From Paenibacillus sp. HWE-109 (GTDB lineage: Bacteria; Bacillota; Bacilli; Paenibacillales; NBRC-103111), in the NCBI RefSeq assembly GCF_022163125.1, contig NZ_CP091881.1, positions 8,108,501 through 8,172,500 on the forward strand: a stretch of 64,000 nt of DNA. Direction: 5' to 3'. Below the pieces are notes generated by a model, which saw only the letters and a list, made by a program, of their open reading frames with translations, was not told the DNA's origin and did not search any database. This document shows, one piece after another, positions 34,302 to 42,192 of the stretch. The position numbers and the translations under genes are program-made. Within the stretch, counting starts at the first letter, position 1, and every line of letters begins with the position of its first letter.

Positions 34302-35297
34302 GTGAGCGCAGATCGTGAAATGCTTTTACACTTTAAGGTGCTTAAAGATTTTATTAGAACAGAGGCGGTGGCAATTATGCAGAAGATCAGTCGCAAAAAA
34401 ACAGTCGAAGGAACCAGGGTTCCGGGTATCATCAAAAACTCGCAATACTTCTATGTGAATGTTGATGTATACGAAGATGGAATGGTTAATTGCTGGGAGC
34501 TGGTTGATTTAGACGGGTTAGAAGAAAAAATAAAACGCAATTGGTTGATCCCCCAAGTACCCGATGGAGAAATTATTTCAATTCATGGGCTAGGTGCGTT
34601 CAAAGTGAAGTCTGCAAATTGGAAATATGACAAAAAAAGTTACTTTAAGTATATAAAAACTATAATTAAACTGCTTAATCCCAAGCTAAATAACCTATAC
34701 ACGATCTCTAGAGAAGAAAAGGAGTTAATGCAACAGAGGCGTGTAGGCTATTCACCACAAGCCAAGGAATTCTATGTAAAGAGAGAGTTATTTTACGAAA
34801 CAACTGAGGGGGACGGGTTCACAATCTTTTTAAGATATAATCAGAGATGTTATTTAGCTAATCTAGTTATATATATGGATGGGAGTGTGGTTTGTTATAC
34901 TTCCGAGTTTGAGTTGAACTACAGGTTAGAAGAAATTGAAAAATTATTTGAAGATGGCACCTTATTTACAAATATTGAAGTTCCTACAGTTATACACTTT
35001 GAAAATTTTGGTGAAGTTACTTTTTCTGAATCAACATATTCGGCAAAGCCCATGGAGAAGTTTAAGGAACTGATGGATATGTATCACAAATTAAATGGTC
35101 AAGAAACGACCTTAGAATCATGTAGAAAGATGTACTTTGAATATCTCGAATATCCGGATGAAGATGCCAGAACCAAGCTGAAAGAATTATATGAATCAAT
35201 ACCTGAGCATGAACGGATTTATCTTGGTGACATGGATAGCAGGGATTCAGACTATGTTAGAATCATTTATCATCCTGAACAGAAGAGAGAAGTCTAG
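34302..35297 (+). CDS. Unknown protein with two tandem copies of one domain
   Basis: GTG 34302 opens the longest frame (331 residues); ATG 34377, preceded by AGAGGCGG, is an equally good start and would remove 25 residues that lie outside the conserved part. I recognise no named function. Two copies of an approximately 110-residue domain are visible. The first includes FYVNVDVYEDGMVNCWELVDL and IHGLGAFKV; the second includes YLANLVIYMDGSVVCYTSEFEL and FENFGEVTF. Both have the pattern (Y/I)xDGxVxC(W/Y), then a leucine-rich helix and xxxGxxxV. The gene is AT-rich, follows the ATP-grasp gene after 7 bp, and precedes the HEAT-like gene. It may be a partner or substrate of the ATP-grasp enzyme, which is inference. 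Confidence 0.6.
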   Translation: MSADREMLLHFKVLKDFIRTEAVAIMQKISRKKTVEGTRVPGIIKNSQYFYVNVDVYEDGMVNCWELVDLDGLEEKIKRNWLIPQVPDGEIISIHGLGAFKVKSANWKYDKKSYFKYIKTIIKLLNPKLNNLYTISREEKELMQQRRVGYSPQAKEFYVKRELFYETTEGDGFTIFLRYNQRCYLANLVIYMDGSVVCYTSEFELNYRLEEIEKLFEDGTLFTNIEVPTVIHFENFGEVTFSESTYSAKPMEKFKELMDMYHKLNGQETTLESCRKMYFEYLEYPDEDARTKLKELYESIPEHERIYLGDMDSRDSDYVRIIYHPEQKREV

Positions 35298-35317
35298 TTA
35301 CTTTAAATTTCCTCATT

Positions 35318-35375
35318 CGTTATACTTCCACCATGTTCACCATCCACCCAATCAGCGAGAATGGATCTAGTAGAC
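35318..35375 (+). other. Conserved upstream element, copy 2
   Basis: This element is similar to 26804-26861. From ATG 35333 it could encode 26 codons (MFTIHPISENGS...) ending at TAA 35411-35413, overlapping the start of the next gene. See the entry at 26804 for possible interpretations. Confidence 0.4.
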
Positions 35376-35406
35376 CAACATCAATAAAAGGAATAGGTGA
35401 TCATGG

Positions 35407-37002
35407 ATGGTAATTTTCTTCAATAAAGCAATGCGCGCACCTTGGGAGGGCGAAACCTCTATATATGCCTATATTCAAAAACAAATTCAGGATGAGGGGA
35501 GATTAATCAACACATCTTTGCCTGATGATGAAGAGTATTGGGCTGGAAGTAAAATGCGCTGGGTGGCTGGTGGTATGGATGGTGCGATGGGTCATCATGC
35601 TGCGCGTGGCAACCTGACGGATGAGTTACGGGAGTTGGTTCATCAACTAGCAAAGCAGTCCAGAAAGCCAAGACGTTCCTTGCGAAAAGCAATCTACAGA
35701 AAGCTCATTAAAGCGGATATTGGCGGTAAAATAGATGCAGTGTTAGAAGAACTGCGCAAGCATCCGGGTGTTAATCCTGAACATTTATTATCAGAGGGAA
35801 AATGGTTGGCTGAAAACGGATCCCATCGCAACGTGGTTAAATTTGGGATTGCCTTATTGGGGCTATTTCATAATGAACACGTAAAAGAGCTGCTTCTTAC
35901 GCTAGGTAAACATGAAGAATTCACATTATATGCTACAGTTGCGATTCAGAATGGGATGGAGGATGAGAATAACGTTCTCTTTGAATTAGTTAAGGATGTT
36001 AGCGGTTGGGGGAAAATACATATCGTCGAAAGGCTAGAGCCGAGTACTCCTGAGATTAAACAGTGGCTGCTGCGTAAAGGTTGTCAGAACAGTGTAATGA
36101 ACGAATATCTGGCTTGTATTTGCGCACGAAATGGAGAATTGCACGCTGCACTTTCGTCGGAGCAAGTAGATAGCGAATTATTTGAAGGAGCTACAGATAT
36201 CATACAGGCGTTGTTAAACGGAGGCCCTGCTGAGGATATCGATGATTACGAGCATGCACCACAAGCCATTTCTAACTATTTGAGATTATCATATATGATG
36301 TGCAATGCCTTAAAACCATTATCGGTGATTTTGGAGATACGTGACTTATTAAGTCACACAGACGAAATGTGGGAGAAACGGACGTCCATGGGATGGACGG
36401 AGAAATTGCGAATGGAGATTCTAGCGGCTTCTCAAAGAATTATCACATTATCAAAATGGGAGAGCCTTGTTATTGATGCCATTAATTCAACTGATCGTGT
36501 AGACCGCTATTATGGTGTTGTTTGCGCTAAAAAGCTAGGCATTGATAGTTGGGATGCACTCTACACCCAGTTGCTTACGAACCCACTACAAGAGTCACTT
36601 TATTACGATCTCATGAAAACAGACGATCTGCAGCGTATAAAGAAACTGGTTCAATTGGCTGAAGATCATTTGCCGCTGCAAGAAATCTCTACAGGTCCCA
36701 AGGATGAATTGGGATTAGGCCAAGATTATGTTCCTCATCGTTGTCTTCTAGGCATTCTTCAAAGTTTAGATGAATACGAAGGGATGGGTAAAGGACTACT
36801 TGCGGTAGGGCTGAACAGTCCAGTGACGAATAACCGAAATATGGCGCTCAAAGCATTGGAGGCTTGGGAGGCTTCTTCTTGGGGCAATGAACTTGTTATA
36901 GCGTTGAATCAATTGGCTGAAATCGAACCGAATGAGTCTGTGAGGGAGCGGGTTCTGCGACTTAAGGAAGTAAAGTATTCGTTATTTACACGGGAGGAAT
37001 AA
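35407..37002 (+). CDS. Large helical-repeat (HEAT-like) protein, unknown function
   Basis: The 531-residue protein is almost entirely helical, with leucine-rich repeats of helix pairs from about residue 90 onward, for example FGIALLGLFHNEHVKELLLTLG and NRNMALKALEAWEASSWGNEL, consistent with a HEAT/armadillo-like solenoid. The N-terminus (MVIFFNKAMRAPWEGETS and WAGSKMRWVAGGMDGAMGHH) is distinctive and not repetitive. No catalytic motif is recognised. Proteins of this type bind proteins or nucleic acids. It lies between the duplicated-domain protein and a helicase relic and carries in its leader the element shared with the Ro/Y-RNA locus, so it may belong to the same regulon. The ATG at 35407 has only a moderate upstream site (AAAGGAATAGG). 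Confidence 0.65.
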   Translation: MVIFFNKAMRAPWEGETSIYAYIQKQIQDEGRLINTSLPDDEEYWAGSKMRWVAGGMDGAMGHHAARGNLTDELRELVHQLAKQSRKPRRSLRKAIYRKLIKADIGGKIDAVLEELRKHPGVNPEHLLSEGKWLAENGSHRNVVKFGIALLGLFHNEHVKELLLTLGKHEEFTLYATVAIQNGMEDENNVLFELVKDVSGWGKIHIVERLEPSTPEIKQWLLRKGCQNSVMNEYLACICARNGELHAALSSEQVDSELFEGATDIIQALLNGGPAEDIDDYEHAPQAISNYLRLSYMMCNALKPLSVILEIRDLLSHTDEMWEKRTSMGWTEKLRMEILAASQRIITLSKWESLVIDAINSTDRVDRYYGVVCAKKLGIDSWDALYTQLLTNPLQESLYYDLMKTDDLQRIKKLVQLAEDHLPLQEISTGPKDELGLGQDYVPHRCLLGILQSLDEYEGMGKGLLAVGLNSPVTNNRNMALKALEAWEASSWGNELVIALNQLAEIEPNESVRERVLRLKEVKYSLFTREE

Positions 37003-37005
37003 GCA

Positions 37006-37155
37006 TGGACAGGGAGATTGCATCGGTTGCATGCTAATAAACAAGATGTGCAAATCTACGATTATATCGATATTCAGGTGCCGCTCCTTATGAGTATGTA
37101 TAGGAAGAGGGTAAAGGGGTATCGTGCTATGGGCTACAGTGTTATGGAATTGTAG
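37006..37155 (+). pseudogene. C-terminal relic of a DEAD/DEAH-type helicase
   Basis: Three bases after the preceding stop, a frame without a start reads TGRLHRLHANKQDVQIYDYI, then VPLLMSMYRKRVKGYRAMGY, and ends at TAG 37153-37155. This is the hallmark C-terminus of a superfamily II helicase (QxxGRLHR motif VI followed by YDYxDxxVPxLxxMYxKRxKGYxxxGY). Everything before motif VI is missing, so it is a 50-codon remnant. It shows that a helicase gene once stood next to the HEAT-like gene and was lost by deletion. Confidence 0.75.
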
Positions 37156-37221
37156 ATATGACAGAACGGGAGCTAGCATTAACTTCAAATACAGTAGGAG
37201 CCTCACCATCCATCTGTTATT

Positions 37222-37409
37222 CTAATGAACTGGATGATGCTTATAGACGAGGAAATGGCTACTTTAAAAACCTAATGAACTGAATCGGCGTTATCGAGCA
37301 ATTTCTAGGCAGAATGGTGGTTGTTTGCTTCGAATAACGTATCTGGAATTCATTAGATTTTCAAAATGCACCATTTTGATCAAATAAAGGGTATTGAGTT
37401 CGTAAAAAG
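37222..37409 (+). repeat. Dispersed intergenic repeat, copy C
   Basis: This is the third full copy of the element at 8970, with CTAATGAAC boxes at 37222 and 37272, TTCATTAGATTTTC at 37349 and the ATTGAGTTCGTAA tail. The inner stem CGTTATCGA / TCGAATAACG is maintained with changes on both arms. It lies between the helicase relic and the ethanolamine operon. The rest of the gap (37410-37568) shows no convincing gene. Confidence 0.85.
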
Positions 37410-37568
37410 GGGGGCTTGTCCTCAAGGTTCATCGACCTTGGGGCAGCTCCCTTATTTCAATTGAAATCATATACCCTTCTTCGGCAGGTTTAATTGCCCC
37501 TAAATCTTCCAACCTCAGCATATTCCTTGTCCAACCCACATATCCATAAACAAAAGCATACAGATGGC

Positions 37569-37624
37569 AAAGGTGCCTCAGGTCCAAGAACGACGAACTG
37601 TTCTGTGCGCCTAGGCACCTTTTT
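37569..37624 (+). terminator. Terminator or attenuator directly upstream of the eut operon
   Basis: AAGGTGCCTCAGG pairs with CCTAGGCACCTTTTT (one bulge), enclosing an inner GAAC / GTTC hairpin, and ends 30 bp before eutL. No gene precedes it closely, so it could regulate entry into the operon. The sequence does not show the tandem ANTAR-type hairpins bound by EutV that I could recognise. Confidence 0.6.
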
Positions 37625-37654
37625 GAATTCATTCACGGTGAAGAGGTGAAAGGA

Positions 37655-38311
37655 GTGAACCAACATCCGATTCGAGCGATCCCGCTCGCCATGAGGATTA
37701 TCTCTAACGTTGATGCAGATCTAGCGCATCAGCTGGATCTGAAGCCGGGCATACGCTGCCTCGGCTTGCTGACTTCCAGCATCGATGATGTGGGCTACAC
37801 AGCAATCGATGAAGCGACCAAGCAGGCAGCGGTCGAAGTGGTGTATGCCCGTTCGTTTTATGCCGGGTCCGGGCATGCTTCTGGGCCTCTGTCCGGCGAA
37901 TTCATTGGCATCCTCGGCGGGGCATCGCCATCTGAAGTGAGAAGCGGGCTGGACGCCGCCAGGCAGGTGATGGAGACGGGAGCTTGCTTCTACGCTCTCA
38001 ACCAAGAAGGCACCCACGCCTATTATGCGCATGTGGTGTCCCGAACAGGCTCCTATCTCTCTTCGCTGGCGGAAATCGGGGAAGGCGAACCGCTTGCCTA
38101 TCTCATTGCTCCGCCACTTGAAGCTGTGTACGGACTGGATGCAGCCCTGAAAGCGGCCGATGTGCGAATGTGCAAGTTCTATGGTCCTCCGACGGAGACG
38201 AACTTCGCGGGCGGACTACTGACAGGCAGTCAATCCGCCTGTGCCGCCGCAGCAGCGGCGTTCGCGGACGCCGTCACAAGCATTGCCCGAGATCCTAAGA
38301 AAATAGGCTGA
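37655..38311 (+). CDS. eutL: EutL-type trimeric microcompartment shell protein
   Basis: The protein is about 218 residues from GTG 37655, six bases after GAGGTG; GTG 37646 is in frame but overlaps that site. It is a tandem-BMC shell protein of the EutL class: the first domain contains SIDDVGYTAIDEATKQAAVEVVYARSF with GHASGPLSGEFIGILGG, and the second LEAVYGLDAALKAADVRMCKFYGPPTETNFAGGLLTGS. Trimers of EutL form gated pores in the shell. It is the first gene of a 13-gene operon with mostly overlapping or closely spaced genes. Shell-gene content and the EutABC enzymes show the compartment is for ethanolamine. Confidence 0.92.
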   Translation: MNQHPIRAIPLAMRIISNVDADLAHQLDLKPGIRCLGLLTSSIDDVGYTAIDEATKQAAVEVVYARSFYAGSGHASGPLSGEFIGILGGASPSEVRSGLDAARQVMETGACFYALNQEGTHAYYAHVVSRTGSYLSSLAEIGEGEPLAYLIAPPLEAVYGLDAALKAADVRMCKFYGPPTETNFAGGLLTGSQSACAAAAAAFADAVTSIARDPKKIG

Positions 38312-38330
38312 AGAGAAGCGGGTGTTCCCT

Positions 38331-38816
38331 ATGAATGAGAAGTTGATGTCGCTAGGTATGATCGAGACCCACGGTTTGCCTGCCTTAATTGCAGCGGCAG
38401 ATGCTGCAGCAAAAACGGCGGATGTCCGAGTAACCGCGTATGAGCAAGTGGATGCAGGCATCGTGACCATCTATATTTGGGGCGATGTGGCAGCGGTCAA
38501 AGCGGCGGTAGACGCAGGGGCAGATGAGGCGCGGAGAGTGGGGAAGCTGCTAGCCACACACGTTATTCCGCGGCCTGATCCTTCCGTATACGAGATGATT
38601 CGGGATATACCCGCTAGGGTATCCTCATCTCAAACTCCTGCGCCCGACAAGCCTGCGCCTAGCTGGAGCAAAATGAGCGTCGTTCAGCTCAGAGAACTAG
38701 CCCAGCAAACCCCGCTGTTCCCGATTGCCGGGCGGGATATCCAATTGGTTAGCAAAGCCGAATTGCTGAGGCTTTTCAAGGAATTGGATATTGAAGGGGG
38801 AGGTCCCGTGACATGA
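38331..38816 (+). CDS. BMC-domain shell protein with SAP/Rho-N-like C-terminal extension (EutK-like)
   Basis: From ATG 38331 the protein is 161 residues. Residues 1-88 are a canonical hexameric BMC domain (LGMIETHGLPALIAAADAAAKTADV, GDVAAVKAAVDAGADEA, HVIPRPDPSV). A proline-rich linker follows, and residues about 115-157 (MSVVQLRELAQQTPLFPIAG... VSKAELLRLFKEL) resemble the helix-extension-helix of SAP or Rho-N motifs. EutK of enterobacteria similarly fuses a BMC domain to a C-terminal nucleic-acid-binding-like domain. In-frame GTG 38322 is a weaker start. The last four bases overlap the aldehyde dehydrogenase start (ATGA). Binding of nucleic acid or of cargo by the extension is inference. Confidence 0.85.
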   Translation: MNEKLMSLGMIETHGLPALIAAADAAAKTADVRVTAYEQVDAGIVTIYIWGDVAAVKAAVDAGADEARRVGKLLATHVIPRPDPSVYEMIRDIPARVSSSQTPAPDKPAPSWSKMSVVQLRELAQQTPLFPIAGRDIQLVSKAELLRLFKELDIEGGGPVT

Positions 38817-40300
38817 GGCTCGATAGTGATTTGCAAGCGATCCAGGAGGTTCGCGATTGCCTCCAAGAGGCGAAGGCGGCGCAGATTCAGCTGGAGGCAA
38901 TGACGCAAGCTCAGATTAACGCCATCGTAGCCGCTATGGCCGAGGCTGCGGAGTCAGAGGCGGAACGGCTTGGCGCAATGGCCGTGGAAGAGACAGGCTT
39001 TGGCAAAGCTGCCGATAAGAAGACCAAAAACCTATTCGTTGCCCAAGATGTTTATGCAGCAATCAAGGATATGCAGACGGTGGGAATCATTAGTAAGGAT
39101 GATGTGAACAAGGTGTGGGAAATCGCTCAGCCCGTCGGAATTGTAGCTGCGATTATTCCCTCGACGAATCCGACCTCAACAGTTATTTTCAAATGTTTGA
39201 TTTCACTCAAAGCAAGGAATGCCATCGTGATCAGCCCGCATCCCTCGGCGCTGCGATGTTCACAGGAATCAGCGGCGATTATGCGCGCTGCAGCGGAGAA
39301 AGCGGGAGCCCCGCCTGGGCTGATTCACTGTCTAACCCGTCCTTCCGTCGAGGCGAGCGGAGAATTGATGAGGCATAAGTTGACGGATCTCATTCTGGCG
39401 ACGGGCGGGACGGCCATGGTGAAAGCGGCTTACAGCTCAGGCAAGCCAGCCTATGGTGTCGGACCCGGGAATGTGCCGGTGTACATCCACCAAAGCGCGA
39501 AGATCAGCCAAGCGGTGAGGCAGATATTGCAAAGTAAGACGTTCGACTACGGGACGATCTGCGCTTCTGAGCAAGCGCTTGTCGTCGATCAAGCAGTCAA
39601 AGATGAGCTGGTCGCCGAATTGAGGCGGCAAGGGGCTTACTTTCTGAACGAGGACGAGAAAGCGAAGGTCAGCTCGATTCTCACCATGGGCAAAGGGATG
39701 AACCCGAATGTCGTGGGCCGCTCTCCGCAAGTGATTGCGGGTATGGCTGGCATAACCATTCCAGCGGAAGCAAAGGTAATGATTGCGGAAGAGTCGGAGG
39801 TCGGGCTGGCGCATCCTTTTTCCATGGAGAAGCTCAGCCCCGTACTTGCTCTGTACACGGTTAGCGATTGGCGAGAAGGCTGCCTCCGCTGCATGGAGCT
39901 TCTGGAGCTTGGCGGACTTGGACATACGCTCGGTATTCATGGCGAGGACATGGCGGTCATTGAGGCGTTCGGGTTGGAGAAGCCAGCTTCGCGCATTGTG
40001 GTGAATACAGGAACAACGTTCGGAGGCATCGGGGCAACGACAGGCATCTGGCCGTCGATGACGCTCGGTTGCGGTTCTTTTGGAGGCAATATTACGTCGG
40101 ACAACATTGGTCCGCAGCATTTGCTGAATAGGAAGCGTGTAGCTTTTGGTATCAGAGAAATGCCGTTGAAGTCCCCGGCAGACGAAGTGACAGCAAGGGT
40201 TATGGAAAGCTTGGACACCTTGAGTCCGCTGGGCATTACGCGTGAAGACGTTGAGCAAATCATCAAGAATGTACTTTCCGACATGCAGGTAAATACATAA
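38813..40300 (+). CDS. eutE: CoA-acylating acetaldehyde dehydrogenase
   Basis: The 495-residue enzyme converts acetaldehyde, NAD and CoA to acetyl-CoA inside the compartment. The catalytic cysteine lies in KTFDYGTICASEQ near residue 246, preceded by IIPSTNPTSTVIFKC and GPGNVPVYI typical of EutE/PduP. The C-terminus (TREDVEQIIKNVLSDMQVNT) has the amphipathic pattern of a compartment-targeting peptide, whereas EutE and PduP of enterobacteria carry it at the N-terminus. The coding start overlaps the previous gene by four bases. The neighbouring EutBC genes support the Eut rather than Pdu assignment. Confidence 0.92.
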   Translation: MRLDSDLQAIQEVRDCLQEAKAAQIQLEAMTQAQINAIVAAMAEAAESEAERLGAMAVEETGFGKAADKKTKNLFVAQDVYAAIKDMQTVGIISKDDVNKVWEIAQPVGIVAAIIPSTNPTSTVIFKCLISLKARNAIVISPHPSALRCSQESAAIMRAAAEKAGAPPGLIHCLTRPSVEASGELMRHKLTDLILATGGTAMVKAAYSSGKPAYGVGPGNVPVYIHQSAKISQAVRQILQSKTFDYGTICASEQALVVDQAVKDELVAELRRQGAYFLNEDEKAKVSSILTMGKGMNPNVVGRSPQVIAGMAGITIPAEAKVMIAEESEVGLAHPFSMEKLSPVLALYTVSDWREGCLRCMELLELGGLGHTLGIHGEDMAVIEAFGLEKPASRIVVNTGTTFGGIGATTGIWPSMTLGCGSFGGNITSDNIGPQHLLNRKRVAFGIREMPLKSPADEVTARVMESLDTLSPLGITREDVEQIIKNVLSDMQVNT

Positions 40301-40312
40301 CCCGAGGAGGAC

Positions 40313-40606
40313 ATGCAAATGGCAGGAGAAATGGCAGCTCTAGGTATGGTGGAAACGAAGGGTTTGGTAGGTTCTATTGAAGCAGCGGATGCGATGGTGA
40401 AGGCCGCCAATGTGAGATTGGTCGGGAAGGTTCATGTTGGCGGAGGCTTGGTTACTGTCATGGTACGTGGGGATGTTGGTGCTGTCAAAGCGGCCACGGA
40501 TGCCGGTGCAGCAGCTGCGGAGAAGGTGGGAGAGCTGGTATCTGTCCACGTCATCCCGCGTCCGCACTCCGACATTGAGTTCATTCTTCCTAAGCTTGAA
40601 GGATAA
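40313..40606 (+). CDS. eutM: EutM-type hexameric shell protein
   Basis: The 97-residue single-BMC-domain protein (LGMVETKGLVGSIEAADAMVKAANV, GDVGAVKAATDAGAAAAEKVG, HVIPRPHSDIEF) has the length and sequence of the major shell hexamer EutM/PduA. It follows eutE after 12 bp with a GAGGAGG site. In-frame ATG 40319 is an alternative start two codons later. Confidence 0.95.
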   Translation: MQMAGEMAALGMVETKGLVGSIEAADAMVKAANVRLVGKVHVGGGLVTVMVRGDVGAVKAATDAGAAAAEKVGELVSVHVIPRPHSDIEFILPKLEG

Positions 40607-40614
40607 ATACGTCT

Positions 40615-41379
40615 ATGGCGCTTATTACGGAAACGCATCTGCGTACGCAGCTGGTGAAAGGTATTCCCAATCCATATTTGCTAAAAGAGGGGGATAGGCT
40701 GACGCCGGCGGCCGCTGATTTTCTAAAAGATCGGGGCATCGCACTGAGGTCTGCCCAGTCGTCGAATCCACGAATTCTACCGGGTATTCCTGTTGGCGTG
40801 TCCAATCGGCATGTTCACTTGTCAGCCGAGCATGTTCAGGCGTTGTTCGGCGCTGGTTATACACTAACACCGCTTCGCGAGCTTACCCAGCAGGGGCAGT
40901 TCGCTGCTCGCGAAACCGTCGCTTTGCTTGGTCCCAAAAGCATCATCCAACAGGTACGGATTCTAGGTCCCTCACGCGGGGCGTCCCAAGTGGAAATTTC
41001 ACGCACAGATGGCTATGCGCTGGGCATTCATCCACCGGTCCGACTATCCGGCGATATCCAGGGGACGCCTGGCATTACACTTGTGGGGGCAAGTGGTGTG
41101 GTTGTTTTGCAGCAGGGGCTGATCATAGCCAAGAATCATGTGCATATGTCCCCGGATGACGCCCGCCTCTTCGAGGTCAACCAAGGCGATCGGCTCATTG
41201 TGCAAACGGCTGGGGAGCGGCCGCTTATTTTTACGGAGACAGTCGTACGGGTAAGCGCCCAGTATTCGCTGGATTTCCATATCGACATCGATGAAGCGAA
41301 TGCGGCCCATTTGAACTCAGGCGACCAGGTTCAAGTTATTGGCAGAAACGGTGAAATCATGAGTACCGAAAGGAGGTAA
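40615..41379 (+). CDS. pduL: PduL-type phosphate propanoyl/acetyltransferase
   Basis: The 254-residue protein carries two PduL domains with the zinc-binding His clusters SNRHVHLS near residue 63 and AKNHVHMSPDD near residue 170. It makes acetyl phosphate from acetyl-CoA and recycles CoA inside the compartment. The N-terminal 45 residues (EGDRLTPAAADFLKDRGI) form an extra segment that could aid encapsulation or assembly. In many Firmicute eut operons this PduL-type enzyme is labelled EutD. It follows eutM after 8 bp. No acetate kinase is seen in the window. Confidence 0.9.
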   Translation: MALITETHLRTQLVKGIPNPYLLKEGDRLTPAAADFLKDRGIALRSAQSSNPRILPGIPVGVSNRHVHLSAEHVQALFGAGYTLTPLRELTQQGQFAARETVALLGPKSIIQQVRILGPSRGASQVEISRTDGYALGIHPPVRLSGDIQGTPGITLVGASGVVVLQQGLIIAKNHVHMSPDDARLFEVNQGDRLIVQTAGERPLIFTETVVRVSAQYSLDFHIDIDEANAAHLNSGDQVQVIGRNGEIMSTERR

Positions 41380-41382
41380 CTC

Positions 41383-42186
41383 TTGGTGGAGATTAAGATG
41401 ATGGTCGAGTCTATTGTCCGTGAGCTTCTGAATGCAGCAAACAGACAGGAGATTAAGCAGCCTAAGGTGCTGTACATTTTCGATGACAGTACGGCTCATG
41501 AGGCTTTTACGGATCATTTTATATGGTTAACGAATCACGACATTCATCATGATATTTTATTTCTGGATGGCGAAGCATCGTCTTGGCTAGGGAAACATCA
41601 GGTAGAATGCAGCGGTCGCGGCAAAATCATTGCCTCCGACGAGTTCGCCCCGTCGCCTCTGGAGGTGCCGCAAGATTATGAGGGCATTGTGATTCCGGAA
41701 ATTGATCTAGATAATGCGGCACGCGCTGCTCTGGGCATGAAAGGGACGATTATTTCAGAGATTATTTTCTCCACCTTGGTCCAACATAAATTTGTTTTGA
41801 TCGGTGATGATATTTCGGGTCTAAAACGGGCTGACCGCCGAACGCTTAAGACGCTAGCGCTGCCTAAGCCTTATATAAACCTTTTTGATTATTACAAAAT
41901 GGAACTGCAAATGTACGGCGTAGAATTTGGTCCGTTGAAGAAGTTGGCGGAGATGGCAGTGAATAAAGTTCGCTCCGCTCCTGCACGGACAGAAGCAATT
42001 ATTCAAGTGGCAGACGGGGCTATCGTCTATCAAGGAAGGCTTGTCTCTGCGGATTGGGTGACGCGGGAAATCAAGAAGAAACCTTTTCGCACCTTGCAAG
42101 TTGGCCGAAAAACGATTATTTCTGCTCTCGCCAAAGACATGCTCCAAGAGAAAGGGATTACGATCGACTATACGGCTGAAGGGTGA
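41383..42186 (+). CDS. Eut-associated conserved protein with targeting-like N-terminal helix
   Basis: The 267-residue protein starts with TTG 41383 (GTG 41386 also possible) after AGGAGG. I recognise it only as a type of protein found in Firmicute ethanolamine or propanediol loci, perhaps related to flavoproteins; no catalytic motif is certain. The first helix (VEIKMMVESIVRELLNAAN) is amphipathic with the spacing of microcompartment-targeting peptides, so it is likely luminal cargo or linked to the shell. Conserved-looking parts include LIGDDISGLKRADRRTLKTLALPK and LFDYYKMELQMYGVEFGPL. Its location between pduL and eutN implies a role in cofactor recycling or assembly. Confidence 0.6.
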   Translation: MVEIKMMVESIVRELLNAANRQEIKQPKVLYIFDDSTAHEAFTDHFIWLTNHDIHHDILFLDGEASSWLGKHQVECSGRGKIIASDEFAPSPLEVPQDYEGIVIPEIDLDNAARAALGMKGTIISEIIFSTLVQHKFVLIGDDISGLKRADRRTLKTLALPKPYINLFDYYKMELQMYGVEFGPLKKLAEMAVNKVRSAPARTEAIIQVADGAIVYQGRLVSADWVTREIKKKPFRTLQVGRKTIISALAKDMLQEKGITIDYTAEG

Positions 42187-42192
42187 GGTCCT

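Noticed and set aside
37429..37632. 67-codon minus-strand frame before eutL
   Set aside because: It runs through the terminator/attenuator hairpin. A vague winged-helix look (MLRLEDLGAIKPAEEGY) was not enough to call a gene or relic.
39437..40318. 293-codon minus-strand frame opposite eutE
   Set aside because: Antisense shadow of a GC-rich gene with clear catalytic motifs on the plus strand; no domain and no ribosome binding site.
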